This document shows positions 37,946-47,640 of a DNA stretch of 47,640 bases, piece after piece (position 1 is the stretch's first letter; every line of letters begins with the position of its first letter). Made by a program: the position numbers and the translations under genes. Source of the DNA: Azolla pinnata. Taxonomy: Eukaryota > Streptophyta > Polypodiopsida > Salviniales > Salviniaceae. The notes under the pieces were generated by a model. It searched no databases and was not told where the DNA came from. It worked only from the letters and a program-made list of their open reading frames with translations. Location of the stretch: assembly GCA_037176905.1 (NCBI GenBank), contig JBBBWG010029032.1, positions 7,560 through 55,199 on the forward strand. Direction: 5' to 3'.

Positions 37946-39014
37946 ACCCTGAGTCTCTCTTTATTGGCACTTCTTTGTGGGCGATTTCCACCAGCAAGAA
38001 GATGGATGTAGAAACCCTAATCTCAGCAATCTGCTCCCAGAGCGGCTTGCTTCGCCTTTCTGCTTCCGCCTCTGCGCAGGAGAATGTCCCTGGCAAACCT
38101 AGCCTTCTGCATGATCTTCTGGGGCAGACCTGCGCTCTGTCTGTCGATCTTTCCACAGCCTTTTGCAGAGCAGCGCCATGATACACTCGTGGGCGCTGGA
38201 GGCGCAATCAATGAACGAAAGCAACAGGCTCTCTTCCCCCTACCAGCTAAGCTGAAGCGAAGCTAAGCTGAAGCGAAGCGAAGCTTAAAGCCCAAGCGCT
38301 TTTGGGGCTTGTGTAGAGCAACAACACTCGGATTGATCCATGGAAGCGGAGCCTTATCTTCAGAGATTCAGAAGGCAAAGAAGACGGGGCGCGCACATCC
38401 GTGGACCCATTGCACAGCACACGCAAAAGGTCCTTCGGAGCGCGCCCGTCATCATCATCAAATGTGTGGGTCGCTTTTGTTGATTGGTTAAGAAAAAACG
38501 TTTCTCTGCAGAAAAGCATTGCAGGCAGCAGGAGCAGCTAACTGCATAATTCAAGTGGGGGGTTTTGCTTTCCTCTTTCTTTTTGCAAAGGCTGAAAAAC
38601 ACTGTACATAGTTTATATCCTTTTCTTTGGTTTGTTTACACTTTAGGCATTGGAAGCTGTGTGTGTGTGTAGCTCGGGCCATGGTTAGAGCCACAGACCG
38701 TCCTGTAGCAGCTATGGAGATGGCTTTTACCATGAATTTTCATTCATTCTTGCTTTTCTCTGTTGTTTGGCCTTTTTCTTTTCTTTCTGAACTCGATTTA
38801 TATGCTGGTCTGTGGCCTTGGGGGAGCCAGATTAGATTATCCACGTTTCACTTATGGTGATTCATCCACACTTGTTTGCATCTGATTCCATGAATCCAAA
38901 TCCATCCAATGCAGATGCAGGGTAAACAAATTCTGCATGACAGATTTTCAGGCTCGATCAAGGAAGGAAGGAAGGAAGGAAGGATGAAAGGCGATAATGA
39001 GGGGCAAAGGTAAA
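37946..39014. other. non-coding stretch with short GCGAAGCTGAA repeat
   Basis: Contains an aagctgaagcgaagc repeat at 38246-38286 and a (GT)n at 38660-38670. A 59-codon frame at 38002-38181 was considered and not accepted as a gene. Nothing else is recognised. Confidence 0.4.
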
Positions 39015-39615
39015 TCTGAATTTCAGGTCCAGTAGCTATCTGAAGATCGAAGAAGAAGAAGAAGAAGCTATATCCATAGAAAATAAGAAGATTCAGAAGC
39101 CATATCCAAAGGCATATATGGAAGAACCAGGTTATAGATCTAGCGATTTTGAGGTCCAAGAAATGAATGAATCAAGCGTATTACGAAGATCATATATGTT
39201 GGAAAAACCAGGCTAACATCTCTAGCTATGCACATGTCTGTGATTTTTGAGGTCCAAATTAGAAAGGAATCAATCCTGTGATATTCAAAGTCATGGCTAG
39301 ATCCAGCGATTTTGAGGTTCAAAAAACATGAATGAATTGAGTGAATTAAGAATGAAGAAAGCCATCTACAAAACGATCATACATGGAAAAACAGTGAAAG
39401 AAGAAGAAGAAGAAGAAGAAGCCGTATCCAAAATCACATGTGGAAAAATTACCAGGCTAGAATCGAGATCTAGTGATTCTGAGGTCCAAGAAATGAATAT
39501 GAAATCGAGTGGATTAAGAAGAAGAAAAGCCATATCCAGAAAACATATATGGAAAAAAAAAACCAGGCGAAGATCTAGGTATGAGGTCCAAGAAATGAAT
39601 GAATTGAGTTAAAAA
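39015..39615. repeat. degenerate tandem repeat, five or more copies, downstream of TCP gene
   Basis: The motif gatctagcgattttgaggtc with aagaaatgaatga recurs at about 39137, 39235, 39297, 39467 and 39573. It alternates with a second motif, gccatatccaaaacatatatgg followed by aaaaaccaggc (about 39096, 39186, 39360, 39421 and 39525). Spacing is about 60-170 bp and variable. Confidence 0.8.
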
Positions 39616-39659
39616 AAAAAAGGAACAAAAAACAGGTGTAATTGCCAATGATACAAAGA

Positions 39660-39881
39660 GAGGGAGAGAGAGAGAGAGAGAGGGAGAGAGACAGTGTTAA
39701 TGCTATTGTGAATGGCCATGGCCGGATCCCTTAGTGTTGTTAAATGTAATGGCTTCTCCTCCATCATGAGCTACTTACCTTACTGGTTTGTGTATGATAC
39801 ATACATATATATCTAATTTGATATATGTTCTATATGTTGGGAAGAGCAAGAGAAACCACGCACAAGTGGAATAAAAGAGCC

Positions 39882-39909
<28 letters not shown>
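39660..39909. repeat. two (GA)n microsatellites
   Basis: GA-rich tracts lie at 39660-39692 and 39881-39909, both in the 3' flank of the TCP gene. Confidence 0.9.
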
Positions 39910-39912
<3 letters not shown>

Positions 39913-40021
39913 AATTGAGGAAATGGGAATCATGGGAATTGGAATGGAAAAACCAATGAATCGGTTTGAAAAAGATGATGCTGCAATCATCTGCAGCTGC
40001 AGCTGAGGGTTGTGGCAAGTG

Positions 40022-40155
40022 TTATTGGGCATTGGCGGCGGGATCTCGATCTCCCGCGGCGGCGGCGGCGGCGGCACCGGTGTCGGTGGTGGTGGTGGAG
40101 GAGGAGCTCTCCATATGCTGCCGCCGTTGATGGCGGTGATGCTGCTGCTGTTGTT

Positions 40156-40208
<53 letters not shown>

Positions 40209-43200
40209 CGGTGGTGATGGTGATGGTGATGGTGATGGTGATGGTCACCTGCTCCGCCGCCGCCGGCATCTTGCTCCTCGTCGGCAACGTGTTGCTGTTG
40301 TTGTGCTCCTCCTCCGCTCGCGGCGTTCGACCTGGCTATGGCAGCTCCAGCAGGGAAGGCGTTGACATTGAAGGCATGGGCAAGCATGCCCAGATGCTGA
40401 TCGGCGCCCCCCGAGGAGGAGGAAGTGGAGGAGGAGGAAGTGGAGGAGGAGGAAGTGGAGGAGGAGGAGGAGGAGGAGGAGGAGGAGGAGGAGGAGGAGG
40501 AGCCGAGGACCGGATGCAAATGGAGGCTGTTGCTACCGCCCACAACTGCAGCTGCCTGATGATGCTGCCGATGATGATGAGGAGGAGGGGGAGGAGTTGC
40601 AGGAGGATGAGCATACTGGGCCCCTAATTGATGATGGGCTTGGAGGAGGAAGCTGCTGCTATGATCCATGGTGGCCGAGCCGCCGCCGCCGCCGCCGATG
40701 CGGTGCATGAAGGAGAGCGAGGTCGCGGGGAGGCCGGATCCGCCGCCGCCGCCCGCATCACCGCTGCCACCGGCCCCGATGTATTCGCCCATTCGATGAT
40801 GATGATGAGGAGGAGGAGGAGGATGATACATGGAGCTGGCACCTCCACTGGGAAAAGCCCACAACGGTGGTGGTTGTGGTGGTGGTGGTTGTTGTTGCTG
40901 CTGCTGCTGGTGATGATGATGATGATTCTGCTGTTGATCGAGAGAAGATCCTGGATTGAGGATGGAGCCGCTGTTGGCGGCGGCGGCGGCCACCGGAAGC
41001 ATCCAGAAGGTCCCTGGCAATGAGCCAGCTGTGCTGATCATGCTGTTGGCTAGTAGGCCGGCTGGCGTGGGCCCTGCCGCCGGCGCCCACATGGGCATCG
41101 AGCCTCCTCCTCCGCCGCCGCCGCCGCCATACGGTGGCGATGACGCCGACGATGGGCTCATCGACGGCCTCATCACCGAAAGCAAGGGCCTGGTTATGTC
41201 GGGCGGCGGCGGCGGCGGCATCGCGGGGTTGGACGAATGCTGCAGCTGCGATTGGTGATGGTCCGCGGCGTGATCCGGCTTGAGGTGGCCGAGCGACGTC
41301 GCGGATCGCAGCCGCTTTTTGGTGGGCGAATCGGGGGCGCCTCCTCCTCCGGAGAGCGAGGCGTCGGGCGCATCGATGGTCATCAAGTGGGCGAGTGCAG
41401 CAGTGGTACTAGTGCTGGGATCGGGGTGGGGGTGCTGCTGCGAGGCGGACATGGAGATGGCATGGTGGAGGTGAGGAGGGGGATGGTGCGAGGAGGAGGA
41501 GGAGGAGGAGGAGGGAGGGGGGGGGGGAGACGAGGAGGAGGAGGGGGGTGGATGGTGGGGGGGGTAATCGGCATGGCCGATGTACAAGCCCATGGTGCGC
41601 AAATCGAGGGGGTGAGGAGGAGGGTGGTGGGGATCGGCCCAGGGGTCATCGGCGGCGGTGGTTGGGGTGCGGGAGCGATGGTGAGGGTGAGGGTGATGGG
41701 GAGGGTGATGGTGATGGTTGGCGGCGGCGGCGGCGGAGAAGTGATGGGAGGAGGAGAGGCCGAGGGCGGTGGTGCCGGAGGGGGAGGAGGAAGGGGCGAG
41801 AAGAGCCATGGCGCTGTTGGTGAGGTGGGCGGCCGAGGAAGAAGAAGGAGAAGAAGAGGAGGAGGAGGAAGGAGCAGAGCGTAGAAGGTGGTGGGCGGCG
41901 ATGGCGGCGGGCGGCGGCGGAGCGGCGGCGGCGGCGGCGGCGGCGGCGGAGGAGCGCATGGAGCCGCTGGAGGTCTGGAAGGAGGCCGGCACGGTGCCGG
42001 TGCCGGTGGCGGCGATGACGGCGGGCTCGGCGTGGTGCAGCAGCCACTCGACGGTCTCGCCGTCCGACTTGTGGCCGAGCTCGCGCGTGAGCTGGAAGAT
42101 GCGCGCCGCGCACGCCGCCGGCATGCGGATGCGCCGCCCGCGCCCGTCCACCTTGGTGTGCCGGTCCTTGGTCGAGCTGCGCTTGGGCGCCGGCTTCTTG
42201 GCCGCCGCCGCCGTCAAGCCGCCGCTGTTGTGCTGCTGCTGCTGCTGCTGCTGCTGGCTCACCTCCATTCCGCCGCCGCTTATGCTGTTGCTTGCTGCCA
42301 CCATGGCTGTTATGCTGCCCGGCGGCGGCGGCTGCGGCTGCTGCTGCTGCTGCTGATACTGCTGATACTGCTGCACCTGCTGCTGCTGCACCTGCTGCTG
42401 CTGCTGCTGCTGCTGCTGATACTGCACCTGCATCTGCATCTGCATCTGCATCTGCATCTGCCTCTGCATCTGCATCTGCATCTGCATCTGATGATGCTGA
42501 TGGTGCTGCTGCTGCTGCTGCTCGCCGTACTGCCCCGCCGCCGGATGCTGCTGCTGCTGCTGCTGCTCCTCCTCCTCCTGATGATGATGATGATGATGAT
42601 GTTGCTGTTGTTGTTGTTGTTGTTGTTGTTGATGATGATGATGATGATGATGATGATGCGCCCCCATTATGTTCATCATGCCCCCCCCCGCCGCCGCCGC
42701 CGCCGCCGCCGCCGCCCCGCCTCCACCGCCGTCGTATTGCTCCACGAACCCCCCTCCCCTTCCTACCTCCTCCTCCTCCTCCTCCGCCTGCTGCTGCTTC
42801 AATGGCAGCTGCAGTAGCAATGCGTTCTTGCTGCTTCTCACCATCATCGCCTCCTCCTCCCCACCTCCTCCTCCTCCTCTTCCTCCCTCCTCCTCCTCCT
42901 CCTCCTCCTCCTCCTCTCCTGAATCCGATGACGACGACGACGATTCCCTCGCTCTATTTCCTCTCCCTCCCCTCGACCTCCTCCTCCCCGACGCCCTCGT
43001 CCTCGTCCTCGCCGCCGCCGTTCCTGCTCCTGACGCCCGGCTCCTCATCATCGCATTCCTTCTTCTCGCCTCCCCCGATCCCTGGCCCCCAATCATGTCT
43101 CCTAGTCTCTCCTCCGCCTGCAGATCCTCTTCCGCCTCCTCCTCCTCCTCCTCCTCTTGCCCTCCTCCTCCTTCCGATCCACCTCGACCTGAATCCTCTC

Positions 43201-43375
43201 CTCCTCCTCCTCCTCCTCCTCCTCCTCCACCTGCTGCTGCTGCTGCTGCTTCCGCCTCTTGATGCTGCTGCGATGCTGCTGCTGCTGCCCCCTTCGACCC
43301 TGCTCCGCCGCCGCTACTGCTGGAGATCCCCAGCGACGCATCCAGCGCGGAATTCGCTGCACCGTTCATCACCAT
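40022..43375 (-). CDS. class I TCP transcription factor with giant low-complexity tracts
   Basis: Plant-specific TCP factors bind GC-rich sites through a basic helix-loop-helix-like domain and control growth and cell proliferation. The domain is clear at about residues 398-464: [20 protein letters not shown], then [20 protein letters not shown] and [13 protein letters not shown], which marks class I (PCF type). The rest is extraordinary low-complexity sequence: poly-Gly, Gln and His runs before the domain, and Ser, Pro-Pro-His, Gly-Gly, His and Gln runs after it. From the ATG at 43375 ([12 protein letters not shown]) the ORF gives 1,117 residues, against roughly 250-500 for typical class I TCPs. 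The frame is open to an ATG at 43597, but that part looks like 5' UTR and has an acceptor-like cctttcag near 43572. No stop interrupts the tracts. The stop is at 40022. Confidence 0.88.
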
Positions 43376-44565
43376 GCTTGCAACCCCCTCTTTCTCTGAT
43401 TGCTTCCCCTGATACCTCTGCCTGCTGCTGCTGCAGCCAGCTGCAGCAGCAGCAGCACCTCCTCCTCCTCCTCCAGTTGCTTCTTTGCTGCTACAAAAGC
43501 TTCCCGATAATGACCGAATGAAATTATGGATGACTCGATGAAAAATAGACTCCGAGGGGAATAGCCGCCACCTGAAAGGCCCTGGATTTCTTCTCACCTA
43601 CCGGCCCCCCGCCCAGCTACACTCGTTTCTGCAGCAGTAGATCAGGAGCATCATCATCCCCATCATCTTGCACGAATGCCTCCTCGATCGATATTATCTA
43701 CTGCGCTCCAAACATACTAGATTCAAGATTCGCCTGCTGCAGGATAATATTCATCAGGCGGTGCGCTCAGCCAATTCCAATCCGATCATGGGGAAGGTGG
43801 GGGGAGGGGGGGAGAGCATAACCGATTCGCTCCTGCTTCCTCCTCCTATGCAGCATAGAATCTAGATAGGAGATACATATAGATAATAAGGTAGGAAGGA
43901 ATTGTGCACCTGCGCACAGACACTTACTTTCAGCGAGAGCATCAAAAAGCCATGGCGACCTCCTCCCTCCAGTCCTCTCCGCTGCGCACCATGGGCATCA
44001 TCTGCTTCTTCCTGCGTGTTGCAAGCCCACGCCGGCCGAGCTCATCTTTGGAAGGATCAGGGAGGGCAACAGGAGGGATCCGGGGGTCGATCGATCCGGC
44101 CGAGTCTGTGAAAGATCGGAGGATCGATCGATCGATCGATCGATCTGTGAAAGAAAGATCGAATCGTGTACCGCCCCGATGGAATGGAATGGGCGCAGCC
44201 CAAATGGAATGGAATCGAACCGAACCGAATCGAAGGGGATGGAGGTCTCAGTCGGATTGGATCGGATCGGATTGGGACCGGATCGGATCAGATCGGACTC
44301 ACAGCAGCTGGATCCCCACCGCCAGCACCATCGCCATCGCCATCACAATCACCATTCGTTTGGGGAGCGAATTACTGAGGATTGGGAAAGCGGAAGGAAG
44401 CAGAGGTGATTCAAGCGGCCCCAAGCAAGCAAGAAAGAAAGAAAGAAAGAAAGACAGAAAGAAAGCAGGAAAGAAAGAGTAATTTGCAGGAAGCGGAAGC
44501 TAATGGAAGGTGCAATGGCGATGCGTGGCAGGAAAGATCGGATCAAAGACGAAGAGGATAAAATC

Positions 44566-44598
<33 letters not shown>

Positions 44599-45060
44599 AG
44601 AAGAGAGAAGAACCTTTTACTAGCTGGCTTTGGCTAGCCTCCAAAAAACACAAACTCTGACTCGCTCTGTTTTCGGGAATTCTATAATTGCCCCCCTTCT
44701 CTTCCCTTCCTCTCCAGAAATTAGCTGTGAATTGAATGAATCGCTCAAATAGAGAAAAAAAAAAAAGCTTTCAAATTTTTTTTAACACCTACTCTTTGCT
44801 ATCTTCCGCTCTCAACAATTGAGCACCCAATAATATTTCAGTGGCTGCATTAGAATCGATTTTATTCCCGATCGCTTCCCGCTAATCGATCGTAATCGAC
44901 GATTCCCTTTTCGCTATCTATATACACATATATACATGCGATCGAGAAGGGCTCGTAAATTTCTGGCGCCGCTCGATCGATCGAGTCGATGTCGGTTGAT
45001 CGAGCTCGCGATCGCCTGAAATCCGGCGTGAACCCGATCGGAAAAATCGGGCGAGCGGGT
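43376..45060 (-). promoter_or_regulatory. presumed 5' UTR and promoter of the TCP gene
   Basis: An acceptor-like site near 43572 suggests a leader intron. The region has a (GATC)n tract at 44120-44145, GGATC/GAATC-rich sequence at 44200-44300, and (GAAA)n tracts at 44430-44470 and 44563-44600. A TATA-like stretch (tatatacacatatatac) at about 44920-44936 is a possible core promoter. No transcript start can be fixed. Confidence 0.35.
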
Positions 45061-45209
45061 TTTCATGACTCGTAAAACAATTCCCGCGTCTCTGGCTTTC
45101 TTAGCAGGCGTTCCAGATGCAGATTTATACAGTCTTGTGAATTATACAGGCGCTTTCTCCATAGTTTTTCCTGTTATGCATAATAATAATTCATTGCCCT
45201 TCTTCTTCT

Positions 45210-45315
45210 TCTTTTGCCCCTTTCATGATGCTGATCATGGTGCTCATGATGGTGCCGATGGCGGTGCTGATGATGGTGCTGAGGGTGGTAGCCATGGTGG
45301 GATGCATGGATGGTA
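45210..45315. repeat. degenerate GATGGTGCT triplet repeat
   Basis: About ten imperfect 9-12-bp units of the type catgatgctgat/catggtgctcat lie between 45225 and 45300. Confidence 0.75.
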
Positions 45316-45409
45316 GCGATAGTGGGAGGAATGACCAACTGATGCGCACACATGACGACCCACGTTATTGCCTGGAAAAACACGACAAAACAATTATTGA
45401 ACCCACACC

Positions 45410-46200
45410 CCACAACAAAAACTAAAGCCCCCCCAAAGAAACAAAACAAAAAAAAACCCAAAAAGCAAAAAAAACAAAAAGACAAAAAATGAAAAAAGGC
45501 AATAAGGGCCAAGCAAGAACAAAGCCATTCAACCAAAACCAAAAAAACAAAAGAAAAAAAAAAGAGTAAAGAGGAGGGGGCATCAAAACAAAAAAGCAGA
45601 AATTGGGGCCCAAAAAAGCAAAAAACCAAAAAGAGAGTGAAGGGGGAAAAAAAATAGATGTATTTAAGGAGGTTTTAAAACAAATGAGCAAAAAACAACA
45701 AGCACAAACGCAACAAAAGCAAAAAGCAAACTCTCAGAAAAAAACACACCATTTATTTGTTTCATTATATTATTATTATTTGCCTGTGCGAGAGTCTCAA
45801 AATGGGACGAAAAATCAAATAAATAAACACACCAATGAGTCAAAAAACCTCAGAGGGGAGAAAACAAAAAATAACCAAAAAGAAAAACGAAAAAAAAACA
45901 AAAAGGGGGCCATTTTGTTTTTGGCGGAAAAAAAAGAATATTTATTTATTAATAAATAAATAAAAGGAGCAAAAAAACGGGAAAAAAAAAACAAAAAGGG
46001 GAGACGAGAGAGAGAGAAAAAAAACCCCCCCCCCAAAAAAAAAAGAAAACAAAGAATAAATAAAAAAAGTTTAAGCTTGAATTTCCGGGCATTTTTAAAG
46101 ATAATAATTTTCTTTCTTCTTTTTCTGGCCTTTTGTTTTTTCTTTTGTTTGTTTCGCTTTTTCTTTTTTTGGATTTTTGTTTTCATATAAAAAAAGTCGG
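45410..46200. repeat. A-rich homopolymer-laden low-complexity region
   Basis: About 0.8 kb is dominated on the plus strand by runs of A broken by short C and G runs, including [23 protein letters not shown] junctions near 46020. It gives way to T-rich sequence after 46100. Open frames here encode only Lys/Asn/Gln or Phe strings. It may be a genuine simple repeat or a poorly resolved assembly stretch. Confidence 0.75.
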
Positions 46201-46267
46201 GGCCTTAAGATTCTCATCCCACTTTTGTCCGGCCAAAAAAAGAGGGCGGACAAGTGTGAAACGGGGA

Positions 46268-46445
46268 TCACATACGCACACATACATACATGCACACATA
46301 CGCACAGACATGCATACATACATACACATTCATACATACACATTCAAACACACACCGACATATGCATGCATACATGGCACAAACACATCCATGCATGCAT
46401 GCATTCATGCATGCATACTTACAATGCAATGCATGCATTGCAAAC
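46268..46445. repeat. CATACA/GCATGCAT microsatellite cluster
   Basis: CACATACATACA-type repeats run to about 46360 and are followed by repeated GCATGCATGCAT palindromes at 46390-46440. Confidence 0.9.
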
Positions 46446-46563
46446 TTGTAGCATGATCTGCATGCATAGCATAACATTACAGTTCTGCGGCGAGCACGCA
46501 TCGAAGCTGATACCTGAATCTCGTGCCGCCAGAATCGCACAGCTTCTGAATCCGAGTTCTTTC

Positions 46564-46926
46564 TTATCGCCCGAAACGACCCCAAACCCCGACCCAAACC
46601 TCCCGCCGCCCGAGGGCTTCTTTTTTTCTCCTTTCTATCCACGATTCCGCTCGCATTCCGACCTCCGCAGAACTAGATCGAGATTTTTTTTTTCTCCTTT
46701 TTTTTCTTTTTCTTGCCGCAAGAAGGCGAAAGACTTCCGTCTGCGTGGTGATCTCAAGACCGTGCTCTGTTGAGACTGGCGTCGAAACGAATATGGCTTC
46801 GTTCGGATCAGTGTACCATTTTGACATCCAAATAGCCTCAGGGTCTTCTGGCTCGCTTGCAACGACAGAAAAGCCGATCAGAGCGCAGCAGAACAGAGCA
46901 TACTCGGCCAGCAATCCGACTTCCAT
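46564..46926 (-). CDS. possible first exon of an unrecognised gene
   Basis: The frame starts MEVGLLAEYALFCCALIGF followed by SVVASEPEDPEA, which resembles a signal peptide or membrane anchor followed by an acidic segment. After about residue 70 it becomes Lys/Arg-rich low complexity over a poly-T tract, so a splice donor would be needed before that. I recognise no family. Only the N-terminal 60-70 residues look protein-like, and this could be chance. Confidence 0.2.
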   Translation of the reverse strand: MEVGLLAEYALFCCALIGFSVVASEPEDPEAIWMSKWYTDPNEAIFVSTPVSTEHGLEITTQTEVFRLLAARKRKKRRKKKSRSSSAEVGMRAESWIERRKKEALGRREVWVGVWGRFGR

Positions 46927-47640
46927 GCATATCCAGATCGATGCAACACAATCCGATGGTCATCGAGAAGCAGCAGAGAGGGCGACGTGTCGGTGTGTGA
47001 GTCGGGCTCGATGACAAAACCGAACCACCAACGCGATGAGAAAGATGCTAACATCGCTGGGAGTGGAGCGGAGAGCTTCGATTCGTGGACGGATCGTGGC
47101 GTGCCTTGACTCGTTGTTATGGGCAAGTTTTTCTTCTATTTTCCGTCGGCGCACAACATGCCCCACAATCCTCGCATTTCCCCATCGGAGCAAGTCAAAC
47201 CGTATTATACACAGAGACGGAGAGAGAGAGAGAGGGGAGAACTTCTTGGAATTCGCGGGTGCATAACAGAAAACCAACGGTCGATAATCATCGGTCGAGC
47301 ACCTGTTGATCGATACGGCTTTCTACTGTGAACACGAGAGCCGATCCGAATCGGCTCAGGATCTGTTTCGGGCGGGGATTCTGTTCCCCGCCGCCCTGAG
47401 AGCGTGTAGGGAACCCCATCCCATCCTCCGGGAAACGATGTCTGGATTCCTCCAAAAGGAAGGAACCGATCGACGCATTGGCACTGTGCACGAAATCGCT
47501 TCCCAGAAGAAGAAGAAGAAGAAGAAGAAGCAGCAGCAGATTCCCCCAGAAACGAAGTCTAGGGGAAGCGAGATCGGCAACCGGCAAGTGTTTCACAGAA
47601 TCGCTCCAGAAGCGGGCGGATCCCCCCCCCCCCCCCCCTC
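46927..47640. other. right-edge stretch without a recognised gene
   Basis: Overlapping short frames on both strands have no recognisable domain. There is a (GA)n tract at 47220-47236, an (AAG)n tract at 47503-47530, and a run of about 19 C near 47620-47639 that ends the window and could mark another poorly resolved edge. Confidence 0.45.

Noticed and set aside
38002..38181. 59-codon plus-strand frame starting MDVETLISAI
   Set aside because: The start context is fair and the composition is protein-like, but it is short, has no recognisable homology and has no clear splice partner.
42292..43521. 409-codon plus-strand open frame opposite the TCP gene
   Set aside because: It is the complement of in-frame triplet repeats and encodes only Ala, Pro, Ser and Asp runs. 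The minus strand holds the conserved TCP domain.

Overview
The window reads as nuclear DNA of a land plant, most likely a fern or another seed-free vascular plant. Supporting this are plant-type spliced genes (GT-AG introns of about 100 bp to 2.1 kb), a plastid stromal Hsp70 with an N-terminal transit peptide, a class I TCP transcription factor, and three long intronless PLS-class pentatricopeptide repeat (PPR) genes, one with a DYW cytidine-deaminase tail. Repeated phrases such as VSWNALIAGY and LVDMYAKCG are the style of expanded fern/lycophyte organellar RNA-editing families. The lineage is an inference; no species is claimed. A run of exactly 100 Ns (36755-36854) marks a scaffold gap.

Layout. 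1-4127: short tandem repeat, then a TFIIH/CAK assembly factor MAT1 gene (+). 5015-9340: eight-exon chloroplast Hsp70 (-), convergent with MAT1. 9341-10246: shared divergent upstream region. 10247-11762: small three-exon gene of unknown function (+). 13403-17567: STAR1/ABCI17-like ABC ATPase (+) with a 2.1-kb first intron full of a degenerate minisatellite. 18815-21349: PPR gene (-). 22206-26739: DEAD-box helicase of the plant RH1 type (+, nine exons). 28405-31317: second PPR gene (-). 32899-35229: third PPR gene (-), with E and DYW domains but ending CGDRC. 35230-40021: no convincing gene; simple repeats, the gap, a telomere-motif hairpin array and a degenerate repeat. 40022-43375: class I TCP factor (-) with very large Gln/His/Gly/Ser/Ala tracts. 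43376-47640: TCP upstream region, an A-rich homopolymer stretch that may be poorly assembled, microsatellites and one weak ORF.

The genes are mostly single-copy housekeeping functions (transcription/cell cycle, plastid protein folding, RNA helicase, ABC transport) with a cluster of organelle RNA-binding factors. There is no operon logic. The unusual content lies in the C-terminal variation of the three neighbouring PPR genes, the repeat-swollen TCP gene and several structured tandem arrays in introns and flanks. Exon coordinates were derived by hand from reading-frame continuity and GT/AG sites; every multi-exon model given here closes in frame.
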